Assembly (NCBI RefSeq): GCF_910591885.1
Contig: NC_063278.1
Location: forward strand, 2,603,501 to 2,667,500
Source of the DNA: Bombus terrestris
Lineage: Eukaryota; Arthropoda; Insecta; Hymenoptera; Apidae
Length of the DNA: 64,000 bases
Reading direction: 5' to 3'
Each line of letters starts with the position of its first letter. Positions within the stretch are counted from its first letter, which is position 1. The notes below the pieces were generated by a model that searched no databases, was not told where the DNA came from, and saw only the letters and a list, made by a program, of their open reading frames with translations. The position numbers were made by a program, and so were the translations under genes. Of the stretch, positions 21,560-34,175 are shown piece by piece.

Positions 21560-23890
21560 TCGCAGCCTAGCGATCACCTATATTCTGTCGCTTTCGAGCG
21601 ATAAACAGGTCGACCGGCGAGCGAAGCAAAGATATTACGTATCGAGCTACGTACAATTTTCTACGATATAAGATCGCGGCCCGTGCTTCGTAATATTTTA
21701 TATCATCGGTCCGGTAAGAATTCATATGAGCGGCCCCTTTGCGGTTGGCGTTCCATTTTCCCCTGTGACCCCGCGATCCACGGACCATGGAAAATCTTCC
21801 GAGTATTCGACAGCCACGAAATACTCGATTCTATAGTTGCGCGATTAGAGTTTTGCGCTACGCGTCCTACGGAAACGATAGCTCGTGAGTAGCTGACCGC
21901 TGCTCGACCCAGCGATTCAACGATGCTTAGAAGATACGAGAGAAAGCGGACGATCGGCCGCAAAATATTTTGCTCCCTTCGCTGGCCCCATAAAGGACGT
22001 ATGAAAAAATATATGCGGTCTAAAATTCCCTTGTGAACGACGACCAAACGAGGGAATTAAGGATGTCGAAGGGTGTTCGCGACTTCCATTCTTCCTGATA
22101 TCCTTTTTCCCTCTCATTTTGAGAATAGGGACGACCGGCCGTAAAGATAAAAATAGTTTACTGCGGGCATGCGGAGCGGCTAAAAATTCGAACCGGCTCG
22201 TAAAAATGTACCATAATTTATTTTCATATCGTGTATTGTTTTGCATGTTGTATCGTGGCACCCTGGTTGTTTCCTACGTGCGTATTCGCGTCCTCGTTTA
22301 GCTGTTGCGGCAACCTTTTTAATTTCCCTCGGATCGGGTCACGACGGAGGCAGAGGCCTGAAAATCGCTCGTCTCGCCGACACTCTCGCCAGCCTTCTCC
22401 CAGCTACTTCGTTTTAATGTTTTCCATTTATCATGTTGCGCTCGATTGTCTTCTCGATGACAAAGGATCGTGGCTCGCTTGGCAACCGCATTTTTCTCCG
22501 CCGTTGCTCACCTCCGCTACCCGCCTTTCCACTTCGGGGGCTCTTTTTATTTTGCGGAACCACGTGCGTGCCGGCGCATAACTTTCAGGTGTCGTGTGGG
22601 CTTTATCGCGCAGACACCTGTCCTACTTACGGCTCGTTATTATCGCGCCTCCTTATCTCGCGCTTCCGTGAACCTTTTCGAGATGAGACACGAAGTACAT
22701 CGCGTCCTTCGGAGACGATAGACCGTGGCATCGCTCTATTCGCCGCATGACGGACGAAAATATCGGAACGTTGTCGTCTCGTCGTTCGAAAGAAGCTCGC
22801 CCGTCCCGTGAGACCTGGTCCAAGTTCCACGATCGTTCGTTTTCGCGTAAAAATCGCACGTCCCAGCGCAGAACGAATCTATCCTAACGTTTCCTAACGA
22901 TATAATCGCAAAATTAGAAATCAGTTAAAGGGACGGAGGAGGCAGGCTTCCGCGGATCTTATTAGCGCGCAGAGGGAAAAAGTAGGCCGGGTTTTGCGAA
23001 TCGTTCGGAGGGCGCGTCGCGCGTACCAGCTATGAAATAGCATTTAGTTAGGCTCGGTTATGAGATTTCGGTAGATTAGGGGTTATTAGGTGTCGGTGTC
23101 CCTGTGTTTCCAGCACGGCCCCTCGCACGATACTGTTTAACTTCGGTGTGTGCGCTGTTTTCGTTTCGACGTTTTTGGACCCCGCGGCCCCTGGCAGCCG
23201 TGTAACGTGTTATTACGTGTCTGGCGGTCGAGCAGCCGTAGAAAGAGAGAGGGGACAGAAAAAATGAAGAGGACCCGGGAAGACGAAGCGAGAAGGACGA
23301 AGAACTGGCCCCACCTTGACCACAGCAACCCCCGGAGCCAGCTAAAACCGGGGCCCGTCCTGGCCCGCGGCCACGCTGCCACCAGTGTCTCTCAATAAAA
23401 ATTGCTCAAATTCCTGCGAGATTCTTCGCTCTGCGAGATCTCCCTGCGATCGGACGAATCCTCTCGACAGGCCGATACGCGCCGACCTCTGTCTCTCGAT
23501 CTCGCAGCGCCCGTTTCGACCGTTTCGCTAAGGGTAGGTTTCTTTAACGATATAACGTACAACAACGTCAACTCGATGTATCGATATTTGTATATACGGG
23601 TATCGAGCAACGACGATATCGATGCAAAATGATAATAAAACAGCAGGAGCAGATCGCTGGAGCAGGCGTGTTCGCCGTTTCGTGGCCGTAATGAACTTCG
23701 TCATCCGGCTGAAAACGAGTTAAAAGGCAGCGCGAGATGCTCCGGGCAAATCTTTATTATGCGAGGATGGGGTTGCAGGTCGTTATCTTATTCAATAGCT
23801 GGCCCCCGAAGAGGAACGCTCTTCCGAGAAGCCGATGTAGTTTCAGATAATGGACCGGCGAATTGGGATATAACGTGTCTTAAATTGTCT
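21560..23890. other. Anonymous non-coding stretch
   Basis: Nothing supported. A frame at 22231-22581 (plus) gives a somewhat hydrophobic, Cys-containing peptide without splice support. A plus-strand donor-like GTAAGA lies at 21713. The interval 23030-23130 contains short TTAGG/TTAGT-like words but no telomeric array. Confidence 0.55.
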
Positions 23891-23894
23891 AATG

Positions 23895-23929
23895 AGTGAC
23901 CGAAGGGTACCAAAGGCTCAAGGTCACTC
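23895..23929. promoter_or_regulatory. Inverted nuclear-receptor half-sites
   Basis: GAGTGACC (23895-23902) and GGTCACTC (23922-23929) are exact reverse complements with a 19-nt spacer. The right arm is part of TCAAGGTCA (23918-23926), the canonical extended half-site for FTZ-F1, ERR and related monomeric receptors. A role as a hormone-responsive element is inferred from the motif. Confidence 0.3.
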
Positions 23930-24320
23930 TATTTTTTCACGGAAGGAATCATTATTCCGATAATGCGCGCAGAGGAATATTTCGCAACTAAAGCAACGGC
24001 AAGAAATCGAAAGAGCGCGAGAGACGAGCCGCAAGACGAAACGGCGATAGAGAAAAAAAGCGGACGGACGACGACTGGCTTCTGATCGTCGCTTCGAGAT
24101 ACATCGGTGGCGATAGACGACGTTGTCTCCTTTTCTCGAGTTTCCTTCCGCCGGTTTCTCGTCGCGCGGCGTCTTCCGGCAGATTTTTCGGCAGAGGGTT
24201 GATAGGGAGCGTGTTTCGACGGAAGATTGCCGGGCCAGGAGACGGGGTGACCGGGGGTGGAACGATCGATTTTTAAAGCAACCGCAATATTTGACAGCTA
24301 CAGCCCAGGGCTGTGGTTTT

Positions 24321-24330
24321 GGCGCCACCT
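24321..24330 (-). promoter_or_regulatory. CTCF-like insulator core AGGTGGCGCC
   Basis: On the minus strand the sequence is AGGTGGCGCC, matching the core reported for insect CTCF (AGGTGGCGC). Only the 10-bp core is matched. An ATG 124 nt downstream (24454, MGNCTM...) starts with a myristoylation-like MGNC, but it overlaps a potential donor (GG|GTAACT) and is not supported as a gene. Confidence 0.25.
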
Positions 24331-24651
24331 GTTTCCCGACCCTTCGGCCTCCACCCACTCTTCCTCGCGCACTACCACGCAGCCATGCGTGCACACGCAC
24401 ACGCGCGAGCGCGAGCAAGAGGGAAACGAGATCTACTCGGGCGTCTGCGGTCCATGGGTAACTGCACCATGCCGGCAGACACGCCACCAATAAGTGAACA
24501 TCGGTTGCGTTCAACACCCTCGCTTTGTTCCACCCTCGTCTCTCGTCCTCGTGAAACCTCCCGAAATCCATCGCTACACGCCGCGCGCCGACCGCCACGA
24601 ATCCCTTCGGCTTTCTGCCCAGATTTTTCGTTTTATTCTCCCTTCTACCGT

Positions 24652-24780
24652 CTCATCCTATCCTATCCCATCCTATCCTATCCTATCCTATCCCATCCTA
24701 TCCTATCTTATCCTATCCTATCCTATCCTATCCTATCCTATCCTATCCTATCCTATCCTATCGTATCGTATCGTATCGTA
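24652..24780 (+). repeat. (TCCTA)n satellite switching to (TCGTA)4
   Basis: About 25 pentamer units. The first ~21 are TCCTA with a few TCCCA/TCTTA variants. The last four, 24761-24780, are all TCGTA, a homogeneous block of a single C-to-G variant. Open in frames as Leu/Ser/Tyr/Pro repeats. Confidence 0.97.
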
Positions 24781-26848
24781 CCGGCGAATCGTACGTCTAG
24801 CGAAATCGATGCGCAGCGTTTCTTCGCGTTGCTCGGGCAAGGCATTCGCGGCGCGTATCCGTCCGCAACGCGGTTAACCGATACGCTCTGATACCCCGAG
24901 AGCGGAGTAAGAAGTGGAAGGAACAAAAGCCACGAGGGTTAGATGCCTCGCAGAAGGAGACTCGAGTTGACAGTGGCGTGATGTATGTCGGAATGACCTG
25001 CGAGTCCGTGGGCGCGCGCGACCCTCCAGCGAATATATCGAGGCCTTTGGACGACATTACGGTGCTATATGCGCGGTGCGCCGTGCAGAGACATTGATTT
25101 ATACGAGGCAAGAGCGAACGCGGCTCGCGGACCATCTCGTCCTCTTTCGAGCACCCTTCGGATCCGCTCGAAAATCATCTCTTTTAGCGAAATTATAGCT
25201 CGCGGAACCAAGAGAACACCGCTTACAACCTGCAACCTACCATCTTCCCATAGATTTCGTCACGCGCCCCCATTTAAAAAGCGTCGGTTTCCAGACTGGA
25301 ACGACGGTACGCACGAGCCCGCTGAAGATTTCGCTCGTTCAACGGTCGGTGGGTCGCGAGGGTATCGGTTGGTTATCCTCGATGACAGGCTCGTCGAGAG
25401 AGCCTTTCGAACGTTTAGAACGACCGTCTGGTCTCTCGGAACGTAAGGTTTAAACGAATTGAGCAATCTCGAGCGGAACGCTTCCGGGAACACGTGGAAC
25501 GAAATAAACGTTGAATCAAATAACACGAAGGAAGGGTGGCTGATCTCGGAAGGAATTCGAGCATCGAGTCGATTTTGACGGAGCGTGGACATTATTTATT
25601 TTAACCCGGGAAAAGGGGATGGGAGTACGGTACATTCTTACGAGCAGTCACGTAGTTCGGAGGTAGCCGGAGGGTGTCGATGGAAGCCGATATATTGGCA
25701 TACCTAGGGCAAAAAGAATTTCCAAGCCGTCCGTATTCTCCGGTTCCGCGGTCATCCCCCTTTCGTTCTTTGTCTCTTGCACGCACGTTCTCGGGTTCTT
25801 CCATTTGTTCGCTGGTCGGGCTACCACCGCCGGTGCAACGGTCAATTACGAGTGTCAAGGGTGTGATAGATGTCCTTCCGGCGTTCGAACGTGACACGCT
25901 GTCGAAGGAATGGCAAATGACAGTCGAGCGTCCGTCGTTCGAATCTCTCGACATCGAAAATCGTTGATTCAAGAAATTCGTTCGCATCGGTCGAATCACA
26001 CAGCCGGCTTTCTAATTCGCCGACGGATCGCCGAGCTGCTCGTAACGAAGCGCCACTCTCGGCTTTACCGTCGTATCGGCGTGGCAGCGAATCGACGAAA
26101 CTAAAAATAAGCGAGTCGTAGCTCGGCTCGCGAACCAACGACCGCCGGAGAAGCGTAGATCGCGAGGCACGTAGGGCGGCACATAAAGTGGCGTTCATCG
26201 CACACAATAGACAGTCGTGAAGCAAAATGCCCAGCCGCAGCCGTAAACTGGAAATATGTCAAAGATAATAAAACAATTAGCCATAAAACATAACGACCCC
26301 CGTGTGTGCCGTATATCCGAAGCGGAGTCGTGGTCAACGAACGGCAACGGGTAAGAGTAGAAAAGGGGAAGAGGTCAGTCTGCGACGACGGCCGAGCGGA
26401 AAAAAGTTGCGGAAAACAATGGAACGAACAGGGATTCGACATCCGACTCACGCGGCAACTGCCGCCCGCGCCGCGAACAAACTTGCGATCGTTTTTCTTC
26501 GCCAACTTTTTTAATGCCTTTTTCTTATTTCGTGGCCCGTACACGGTGTTTCGACGGGGACCAAGTTGCCGATTATCGTATCCGCGTCTTCGCCGCGCAA
26601 ATATTGTTTACGTATTTCTCGCTCGTCCCTTTCGCGCGTCACGCAGCTTGTCCGTTTAAATTCCGACTTTCCGCAAACGACCGATACGATTTCGCAACGT
26701 TCTCGCGTCGCATAGCTGCCCGTTTACAATCGATACGTTGCACGTACGCGTTTCGTGGATCGTCCACGCGACACGCGGCGTGCTGCTAACGATTCCACCC
26801 TCCGCCCCCGTGCCAGCCCCGGAAGCTGCAAAAACTCGTGAACGGAGT

Positions 26849-26857
26849 TCAAGGTCA
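26849..26857 (+). promoter_or_regulatory. FTZ-F1/ERR-type half-site TCAAGGTCA
   Basis: Exact nine-base extended nuclear-receptor half-site in TTCAAGGTCAGGG. Second exact copy in the window (first at 23918). Confidence 0.22.
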
Positions 26858-27880
26858 GGGCAATTTCGACTCGAGCCAGAAGAAACGTTCTCCCGGGAGG
26901 GAAAAGGAAGGGGCCGAGGGTAACGAAAGAACGCGCGAAAGGCAGCAAAAGGGAGCGCGTAGGGGGACTTGGCCGTAGCGCAACTAGCACGACCGCGATG
27001 ATAAATCACCGACGACGTGCGAGCATTTAAACGAAACGTCCGTCCGTCTTTCTTCGAGCTTTCGAGCAAAGCGAAATCTTCTCTAGCCAAGTATCTCGAA
27101 CGAGCGCGTTAACGGTTCGCGACGATCGCTAACGCGCCACTCCGCTAAATCATCTATCGAAATATTTTCTGCTCGTTGGCTCGTTGGTTCGTTGTCCGGT
27201 TGTGGCGTTGTGGAGCGCGCCGAGTTACAAAACGGGAATTAAGCAGCTGGAAATAGAACGGCCGAGCAGGAATTGTTCGCGTCGGTTAATTTTCCGGCCG
27301 ATTCCCCGAAGAAAAGAAACGAGTTCAGAAGACATTTGTCTCGACCGACTGTCAGACCGGGCGCTCAAAGTGAATTCCTGGAGAAAAGAAAGCGCGGTAC
27401 AGGGGGCGGGGGAATGAAGATCGAACGTAGCGAGGGATTCGTTTCGAGCGTCTCTCCTTTTCCGCTGGGGTATATGCGTGAAAGGTGCAGGGAGCCGCTG
27501 CATCAGCTAGGCTGTAATGAATTCGGAGATAAATGGCCGGAGATACCAGCCAATATGTAGAACTGTCGTTCCTTCGTTCCGTCGTTCTGACGCTTTATCG
27601 TCGAAGCAGGAGAAAAGAAAGACGGAAAGGGGCCGGTAAAGGTCTAGGAAGCGGTCCCGGTGCCGCGTTACGACCGACATCCGCGTCTTGTTTCGTGCGG
27701 ATCGATGGAAACTGAGAACCGAGGATCACGACGGAACTCGAGTCGGCTACGGGACCAGCAAAGTCGAACGAGCCGGAGAAGTTGGCTCGTTGATCGTCAC
27801 GAGCCAGCAGAACGGCGAGCCCCGACCAACGGAAAGTCGGTTAGCGGCGACCGCGCGGTCGTTCAGCCGTCGCGTACGTG

Positions 27881-27888
27881 ATGCAAAT
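27881..27888 (+). promoter_or_regulatory. POU octamer motif ATGCAAAT
   Basis: Exact canonical octamer, followed by a T run. One of five in the window. Confidence 0.2.
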
Positions 27889-27990
27889 GTTTTTTGTATG
27901 GTAGAGCGCATCGGTGTCGGTGCATTAACGCCGCGAAGCGCACAATGCACGACGCGTAATAACGGTGGAAAGAAAGAGAGAGGAAGTTGA

Positions 27991-28020
27991 GGGGGGGGAG
28001 GCAGGGGCAGTGGCGAGGGG
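27991..28020 (+). other. G-quadruplex motif
   Basis: A G8 run, then AGGCA, GGGG, CAGTGGCGA and GGGG; fits a G3+ N1-9 pattern with uneven loops. Confidence 0.4.
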
Positions 28021-29440
28021 AAGCGAAACGTCGGGTTTCGCAACTCGATTCGTTTCCGGGGTCGCGCCTCGAAATAGAAGTTGCAAGCCACGACGCATCA
28101 TTTCTCGTTTTAGCGCAGTTTTATGGCCTGCCTACGAGCTATCGCATCGGTTCGTTTGACGGCCATGAATCTCCGTGTCGCCGTCAATGTGGCTTTTTGA
28201 CCACGAGCTGTCAAGAACGCGCGCATCGCGGCCATTTGTCCGCTTCGACGGGACGCGCGAAAATCGGCAAACGAATCTCGAGTTTCGCGGTGTCGAAATC
28301 TACACGGGGTATCGAGACACGAGAATAAAAGGCGCTTGAAAAGTTTGCAGGTCGTTGGTGGAACGTGGCCGATACGTACCTGGATTGACGCGCGTGACAA
28401 ACGTCTAGCGAGCTTGGCGCGACGTTCGATCGTCCGAATATTCCGTGACGGTCGAGAATCGATCGTAGCCAGCGGACGCTGCGAGTTTTCGTTGGAAAAT
28501 TACCTGCCGTCGGAGTTGGTCACGGAGGGAACACGGAAGAAAAGTAACGAGCTCCGGAAGTTACGGCAGCGACGTCGGTGGCTTCGACTCGGCGTCGCGC
28601 TTATTCTTATCAGAACTCGGTGGAAGACACGGGGGGACGATGGCACGGTCGGGCCGGATAGACCAACTTGTGACAAATTTTAGCCGGACTGCTTAAGCGC
28701 ATAAAACTCTGTCTTATCCCGAAAGGCAGTGGCAGTTGTTCTTCGAGGATAAGAGGTTAGGGAGCTATATTTTCCATTTCGTTCCAGCGACCCTGCCCCT
28801 TTCGCCCTCGCGACTTTCCTCGTGACCCCGACTTTAGAGTCATAATACCGTGGCAGCGGGGTCCCCGAGAAGAGAAAAAAAAAGGGAGGCAAAGAAAGAG
28901 TGAGAGAGAGAGAGGGAGAGACGGAAGAAACGAACGAGCAGTTTGGTAAAATGATTCTATTAATTTTTCCATCGGGAGCGGCACTCGTGCATGCCGCCCT
29001 ACTTTCCGAGGCGTCGTCTCCTAGCCTCCTCTCTCCGTGTCCTCCTTCCGTATCCGGCATCATCCTGCCGCTTCCACGTTGAAACGTCGCTATGGGGAAT
29101 TATAAAGACGTTGCGGAATTTCGGCGAGGAGAAGAGCCTTCTCGGTCGTTGGTGTTCCTCGATCGTTCGAAGGGCTCGATTCTCCGACGACGAATTAGTC
29201 GATCAAGTTTAACGGGCGGAAACGCCCGACGAATGTAAACGATGCCACCGCTCGGTTCGGATCCGGCCAGTCCGACGATTAAAATAATAACGAGCAGGCA
29301 GACTCGACCGATCGTTTACACCGTATTACGAGCGACGGTTACTAGGATAGCACTCGAGAGGGAAGGCGAGAGCGAGTCAGGGCCTCGAGATTATTTGCGT
29401 TTCCCTTCGAAACGCGGCGCAAAGCAAAGACTGGCCTCCG

Positions 29441-29474
29441 CTCGACTCGACTCGACTCGACTCGACTCGACTCG
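29441..29474 (+). repeat. (CTCGA)n pentamer repeat
   Basis: Six to seven perfect CTCGA units. Confidence 0.95.
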
Positions 29475-29479
29475 GACGA

Positions 29480-31045
29480 AGAAGCAAAGTATACGAGACG
29501 GGATGAACGTAAACTAAACAGCCAGAGTCACGGGGGGAAGCGCGAGGCGCCACTTCGACCTCCTCCGACCCCGAACCATCCGTCACTCTACCGGAATCAA
29601 TGTGCCAAGGAAGGAAAAGGGCCGGGTCACGAGTCCGATCTTGACTCCAGCCAACAACGAATTGTGTCCCTTCTTCTTCGTTTCACCGTGGCTCTTTTGT
29701 TCGAACAACGACTCGGTTGTCGCTCGTCCTCCGACACCGTTACCCTCGCTCCATTCTCGCCTACGATTACCACGCGCGTTTTCGTTCGAGTCGCTCGGCT
29801 ACCGCCTCTCGCCGTCGATAATGGCAACACATCCGTACGTGTCTAGCATCGTTTGATACGGCGGATTTTTCCGCTCGTTCTTACACCGGCTAAGAACGCG
29901 TTGGCGATTCCCCCGTTAGCGCGTTCGATCCCGCCGGATCGGATGGTTCTCGGTTGGTAACGCGTGGCAATCTGTCGGCCGATTTTGCAACGGGTATTCG
30001 CTCTACCTGCTTGTATCGATGCGCGTCGACGTTATTAGAGTTCCTCCCTGACCCCTTTCCCTGCTCGTTTCATTGTTTAACGACAAAGCCAGGGGAGGCG
30101 CGGGGGGGAACAAAGAGGGCCTCGCAGCTTTTTCTGCGCGTGGGCGCGCAAAGAGTCGACGCGTCCACGCGAGGTTAGGCAAGCCCAAAGTCATCGCCCT
30201 GCGACTTCTCTCGTCTCGTCCTTCGAGCGTATCGAGGTCGACGTCGGTTTTCCAACGACTCGGCTTTTTTTTTCGCAGCAACTTTGTACGCCGTCGTTTC
30301 AATGATCGCCGTTTCCTAACGATCCTACCTACGCTTCTCCATCGATCGTTCGTTCTGGCTTCGATCTGGCGGCAACGATCGTCGTAGTCGTTCTCCTTTT
30401 TCGCCGCCATCTTTTTCGCCAACGATCGCAATCTCGATCGCGCGGTGTCATCGTGTCGAGAGCGACGCGCACGAGGGAAAGGCCAACATGAATGGAAAGA
30501 ATGAATGGACGTGTTCTCGGGGTGAACGTATTCGAATTACGAGGCGGCGAGTTCCTCCGTTCCCCGTGCCGTACTTCCGCGGAGCAGGGAGAGACGAGGC
30601 CACGGAGTTCAGAGTCGGGTCAACGATGGTATTGTACCGGGTACACCCACGATTGCATGTTTACAAATTGTCTAATCTCGTCGACGAATCGGTACCGGGC
30701 CCACTTTTCATGCCCCCGAGCCGCCTCGTGCCGCCGCCTCTCCGCTACGCGTCGACAGAGTCGAAACATCGACACCCACTTTCGACGAGCCGAATCACGC
30801 TGGCAACATCGACGCAGAAACACGACTGGGAAAAGCTTCGTACGCGTCGGTCGCGCCGATTCCAAGCATCGAACGTCAGGCGCAGCACGAGGCAGCGACT
30901 CGGGGCACAGCGTAACAGAGACGATGATCTCCGCTCGGGGGTTCGCAGGTAGGAACGGACGAACGCGACGAAACCGCAAATTAAATTAGCGAGTCACCGA
31001 ACGACTCGAGGCGAGCAAGAAAGCGTTGGCTGGCCGCTGTTTAAC
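29480..31045. other. Anonymous non-coding stretch
   Basis: No gene supported. ORFs at 30003-30431 (minus) and 30488-30989 (plus, two frames) overlap other frames and are Arg/Ser-rich. A GGCGCCACTT word at 29547-29556 is a partial CTCF-core match. Confidence 0.55.
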
Positions 31046-31050
31046 CCGGC

Positions 31051-31074
31051 TTAATTACCAATTAGCCAATAAAA
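31051..31074. promoter_or_regulatory. Packed homeodomain and CCAAT words
   Basis: TTAATTA (31051-31057), CCAATTAGCC (31058-31067) and CCAATAAAA (31066-31074) lie end to end in otherwise GC-rich DNA. Three homeodomain/Hox-like cores in 24 nt is a plausible enhancer core. Confidence 0.27.
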
Positions 31075-32580
31075 AGCCACTGTACCCGGTTACGCGTTAT
31101 GGCCGCCCTTAAGAACCCGCGGCGCGCATCGTACGCAGAGTACCCACACGATCGTCCTACGAAAAACCAGCTTGTATAATTATAACTGGCAAAACAGCAG
31201 ACACGTTGTTAAGAGAGCCTTTCCTAACCGGCAGAGAAGCCTTCTTACTTAGCCACCGATACCAGAAGCAGACCCAGACGAGTTCGCTCGACGTGCCCGT
31301 CGCAAAACCATCGACGAGTCGAGCGCCCCGGTCTCTGCCTCCTCGCGTCTATTTGAAAATAGGCAGGCCGCGTCGGTTCATCGCAGCCACAGACGATAAT
31401 CTCTCGTTTCGCTTCTCCTCTTCGCCGTCCACCGTTTGCCCAATGTCTCCGATCGAGCGTTTTATTAGCTGCGCGTCCATAAACCGAAACGCTCGTAAAT
31501 CTAATAATTATTTTTTTCGGTGGCCCGTATATGGTGGCTAGCGTTCCCACTGTGCAATTATCGGCGATACTTTGCCATTACCTCGCGCTACGGATCAAAC
31601 TTTTCAAGTAGCAGCGAGCAGGCATCGATGCAACCGTGTCGACCCGGCCAACAGGCCGCGGTTTTCGTTCGCCGACACCGACGGCGATGACGACGACGAC
31701 GACGACGACGACTGCTCGAAGCTAGAAACGTCGTCGGTAGAGACACCCACGTCGCGGTGATCGGCGAGCAGCATCCGGCGCGCGATATAAAAAAGAATCG
31801 CACGCGGAGGAGGAAGAGGTGGAGACAAAACGACATCGGAGACCGTCTTTTCGCTCCTCGGGGGTCCTGATAATTGCCGTGCTCTCCAACTGTTATTATT
31901 AAGCCGATATTTTACCGAGGGGACACACGTTCGCGCATATAATTTGCCAAAGCCTCTAATTATGGGTTAGTAGTAGTGGGTACACGGGGCCAGACGACCG
32001 AGGCAAGTTCGAGCAGGAAGAATGGCGTTAGACGAGACCGTGGAAAGGGCGAGGCTCCGCGGGCCCTCCACTCTCGATTCGCCTACGCGTCGCACCAGCC
32101 GAGACTTTCCTTTTGCGCCTTATTATTACCAGCGTCGCGCATCTTCCTCGGCCGTTGCGCGTCTCGTTTCGACAGCGCGTCCATCCATCGCTGGAAAACG
32201 TTGCAACGATAAGCGACAGCCAGATCGACGATCGACGTGGCTTCATCCCCTCCGTTCTCTGCCTCGGCCCGGCAGAAAACCGGGTATCGAGATCGATATG
32301 AAAAAGAAGACGAGATAAATCCCGGACGGTGGATGCGACGGTGCCGATCGTCCCGCGCGATTCCACGGCAAACGTCTACGTGGGTTATTGTGCGTTGGTA
32401 CCTACGTCGCGGGACATCGAGAGCACGGCCGCGCTTATCTGCCACTTTTATCGATCGCGGTTTTTGTTCAGAGACACGTTGCACGAATTATCGTGGCCGG
32501 TTATAAATGATTGTTCGAAGGGACCTGGCTGGCGACGAGCCGGGCTCGCCGGGACGAGACAAGACGCGGAAAAAGAGTGG
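31075..32580. other. Anonymous non-coding stretch
   Basis: No gene supported. It contains a (GAC)n repeat (31688-31712, listed separately) and AT-rich homeodomain-like words (CTAATTATGG near 31956-31965). Confidence 0.55.
31688..31712 (+). repeat. (GAC)n microsatellite
   Basis: About eight GAC units; encodes poly-Asp in the plus-strand frame. Confidence 0.93.
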
Positions 32581-32588
32581 AAGAGGCG

Positions 32589-32717
32589 ATGGAGAGGACG
32601 TGGGAGAGGCAGGGGCGGATGCACGAGGTGGCGGTGGTGGCGGTTACCTTGCGGCTCGTGTTTCTCATAACTTCGGACCACGGCAGGGCAGAAGAGGAGG
32701 GGAGGCTTTTGAGTGAC
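32589..32717 (+). CDS. Candidate first coding exon with signal-peptide-like start
   Basis: Two in-frame ATGs occur at 32589 and 32619. From the second, the 33 codons begin MHEVAVVAVTLRLVFLITS, with a hydrophobic core of about 15 residues and small residues after it, as in an insect signal peptide. A charged segment (DHGRAEEEGRLLSD) follows. The exon ends exactly at a good donor (GAC|GTGAGTATAATG, GT at 32718) in phase 0. Read through the donor, the frame stops at 32807. If real, it would start a secreted or membrane protein whose remaining exons lie downstream on the plus strand; 45981-46082 is phase-compatible. The upstream GGAGAG/GGTGG-rich sequence is repetitive, part of the Val-rich core comes from GGTGGCGGTGGTGGCGG, and the minus strand is also open. 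The exon is therefore uncertain. Confidence 0.3.
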
Positions 32718-33745
32718 GTGAGTATAATGACGCGCCTCTGCACCGTGGTATATACACGACGGCAGGACTCGCAGGGCGCGAGGGCAGGCTGGGCGTCTTG
32801 GTGTTAGCCTCGGGGCCCTTCCCGCCCAGGGAGCGAGGTAGAAACCGTAAGGCGAGATAAGAAATCTGCGATTTAATCGCTCCTTACCGATCCCACCATT
32901 AGGCATCGAGCGAGGCCTAAGCGTCGCCGATCGAGCTACGGTGGATCGACGCGGTCAACCGGCGGACGAGAGAACGTCCGAGGTTCTCGTCCCGCGATAG
33001 GTTTCTCGCGAGCCGCTTCGCGCGCTTTATCGTCCCGCGTTGTCGATTCGCTCCGCGAGAGACTCGTGCGATGCGAGAATCGCGATACCGGCCCACCACC
33101 GCTGCCGCTGCCGACGCCACGATCAACGTCATCGCCGAGAGGTGGTTGCCGATGCTCGGCTGTTTATTTTGTTGTGGGCGGGTCGAGGGCTCGAGCGGGG
33201 TGGCTCGTGGGCAACAAGAACCGAGTTGCAAGTCACGAGTCAACAATAGTACAAATAATAACAAGCCCGTGCGGAGGTCTTCTCAGGAGAAGTATTTTCG
33301 AGCATCTAGCGGCTACCGCTCCACCGCGTAAAGCTTCGTTCACAGCAGGGTTTGCGTTCGTGCGATCGATCGTCGACGACGTTCTACTCGCACCGAAAGA
33401 TTTCGTCCGCCGTTTCGTCGATCGACTCGTACTCGATTCGCGCACGGACTCGAAAGAGAAAATCGAACCGAGCTCGGCGACCGATCGAAATAACGCGTGG
33501 CCGGTCGCGGTGTGCGCGTATCTTTATTCGCCGTATCGCATTCCCATAAAGTCGAACGGAGCCGGCAGCCATAGGACCGTGAAAGCAACCGATGCTGCTC
33601 CTGCTACTTTTGCTGCCGTTGCCGCGGCTATCGTTCTTCTCTCCGTTGAGAGGTGCCCACCCACAACGCACGATCTCGGTCCGGTCTCGCTACCGGTATT
33701 GAATCCGGCGCATTGTTTTTCTCCGGTCATGAGAGCAAGAGGATT

Positions 33746-33753
33746 ATTTGCAT
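33746..33753 (+). promoter_or_regulatory. POU octamer motif ATTTGCAT
   Basis: Exact octamer. One of five in the window. Confidence 0.2.
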
Positions 33754-34151
33754 CGGACTCGAAGCCACCGGGTTGAAGGCAGCTCCGGCCCCGTTCATAT
33801 TCACCGATGTTCGCGTGTTGGAGGGGCTACTACCTCGAGCACGCTTCGCTTCGCGTTTCTCGAGAGATACGGTATACCCCGCTCGGCGAAACGGATCGTC
33901 CAGCGGCGCGAATTAAAAGAAGCATCGGTTTTCCACCGTCGTGCATCGAACACGACTTCGCTACGATACCGAGCATCGAGATTCGCGATTACGTATACAG
34001 ACGAACGGAGCTCGAGGCACGGGGGAACGACCACGTCCCTGTGGCGAAGCCGGATTCGGAATCGTCGAGTAAAGATTTCGCAACAGGAAGAGGAAAGCAT
34101 CGACGCGTAATGGCAGCTAATACGGGCACGTAGGTAGCTGGAGGTACAGGT

Positions 34152-34175
34152 AGAGAGAGAGAGAGAGAGAGAGAG
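34152..34175 (+). repeat. (GA)12 microsatellite
   Basis: Perfect GA dinucleotide run. Confidence 0.95.

Larger units (their letters stand above)
24790..29435. other. Anonymous non-coding stretch with scattered motifs
   Basis: No gene is supported. Overlapping ORFs of 60-147 codons on both strands lack domains. Separate entries cover a TCAAGGTCA site (26849), a POU octamer (27881) and a G4 motif (27991). A GA/AG-rich tract lies at 28869-28925. Confidence 0.55.

Noticed and set aside
23030..23130. TTAGG-like words as interstitial telomere repeats
   Set aside because: Only scattered single words, no tandem array.
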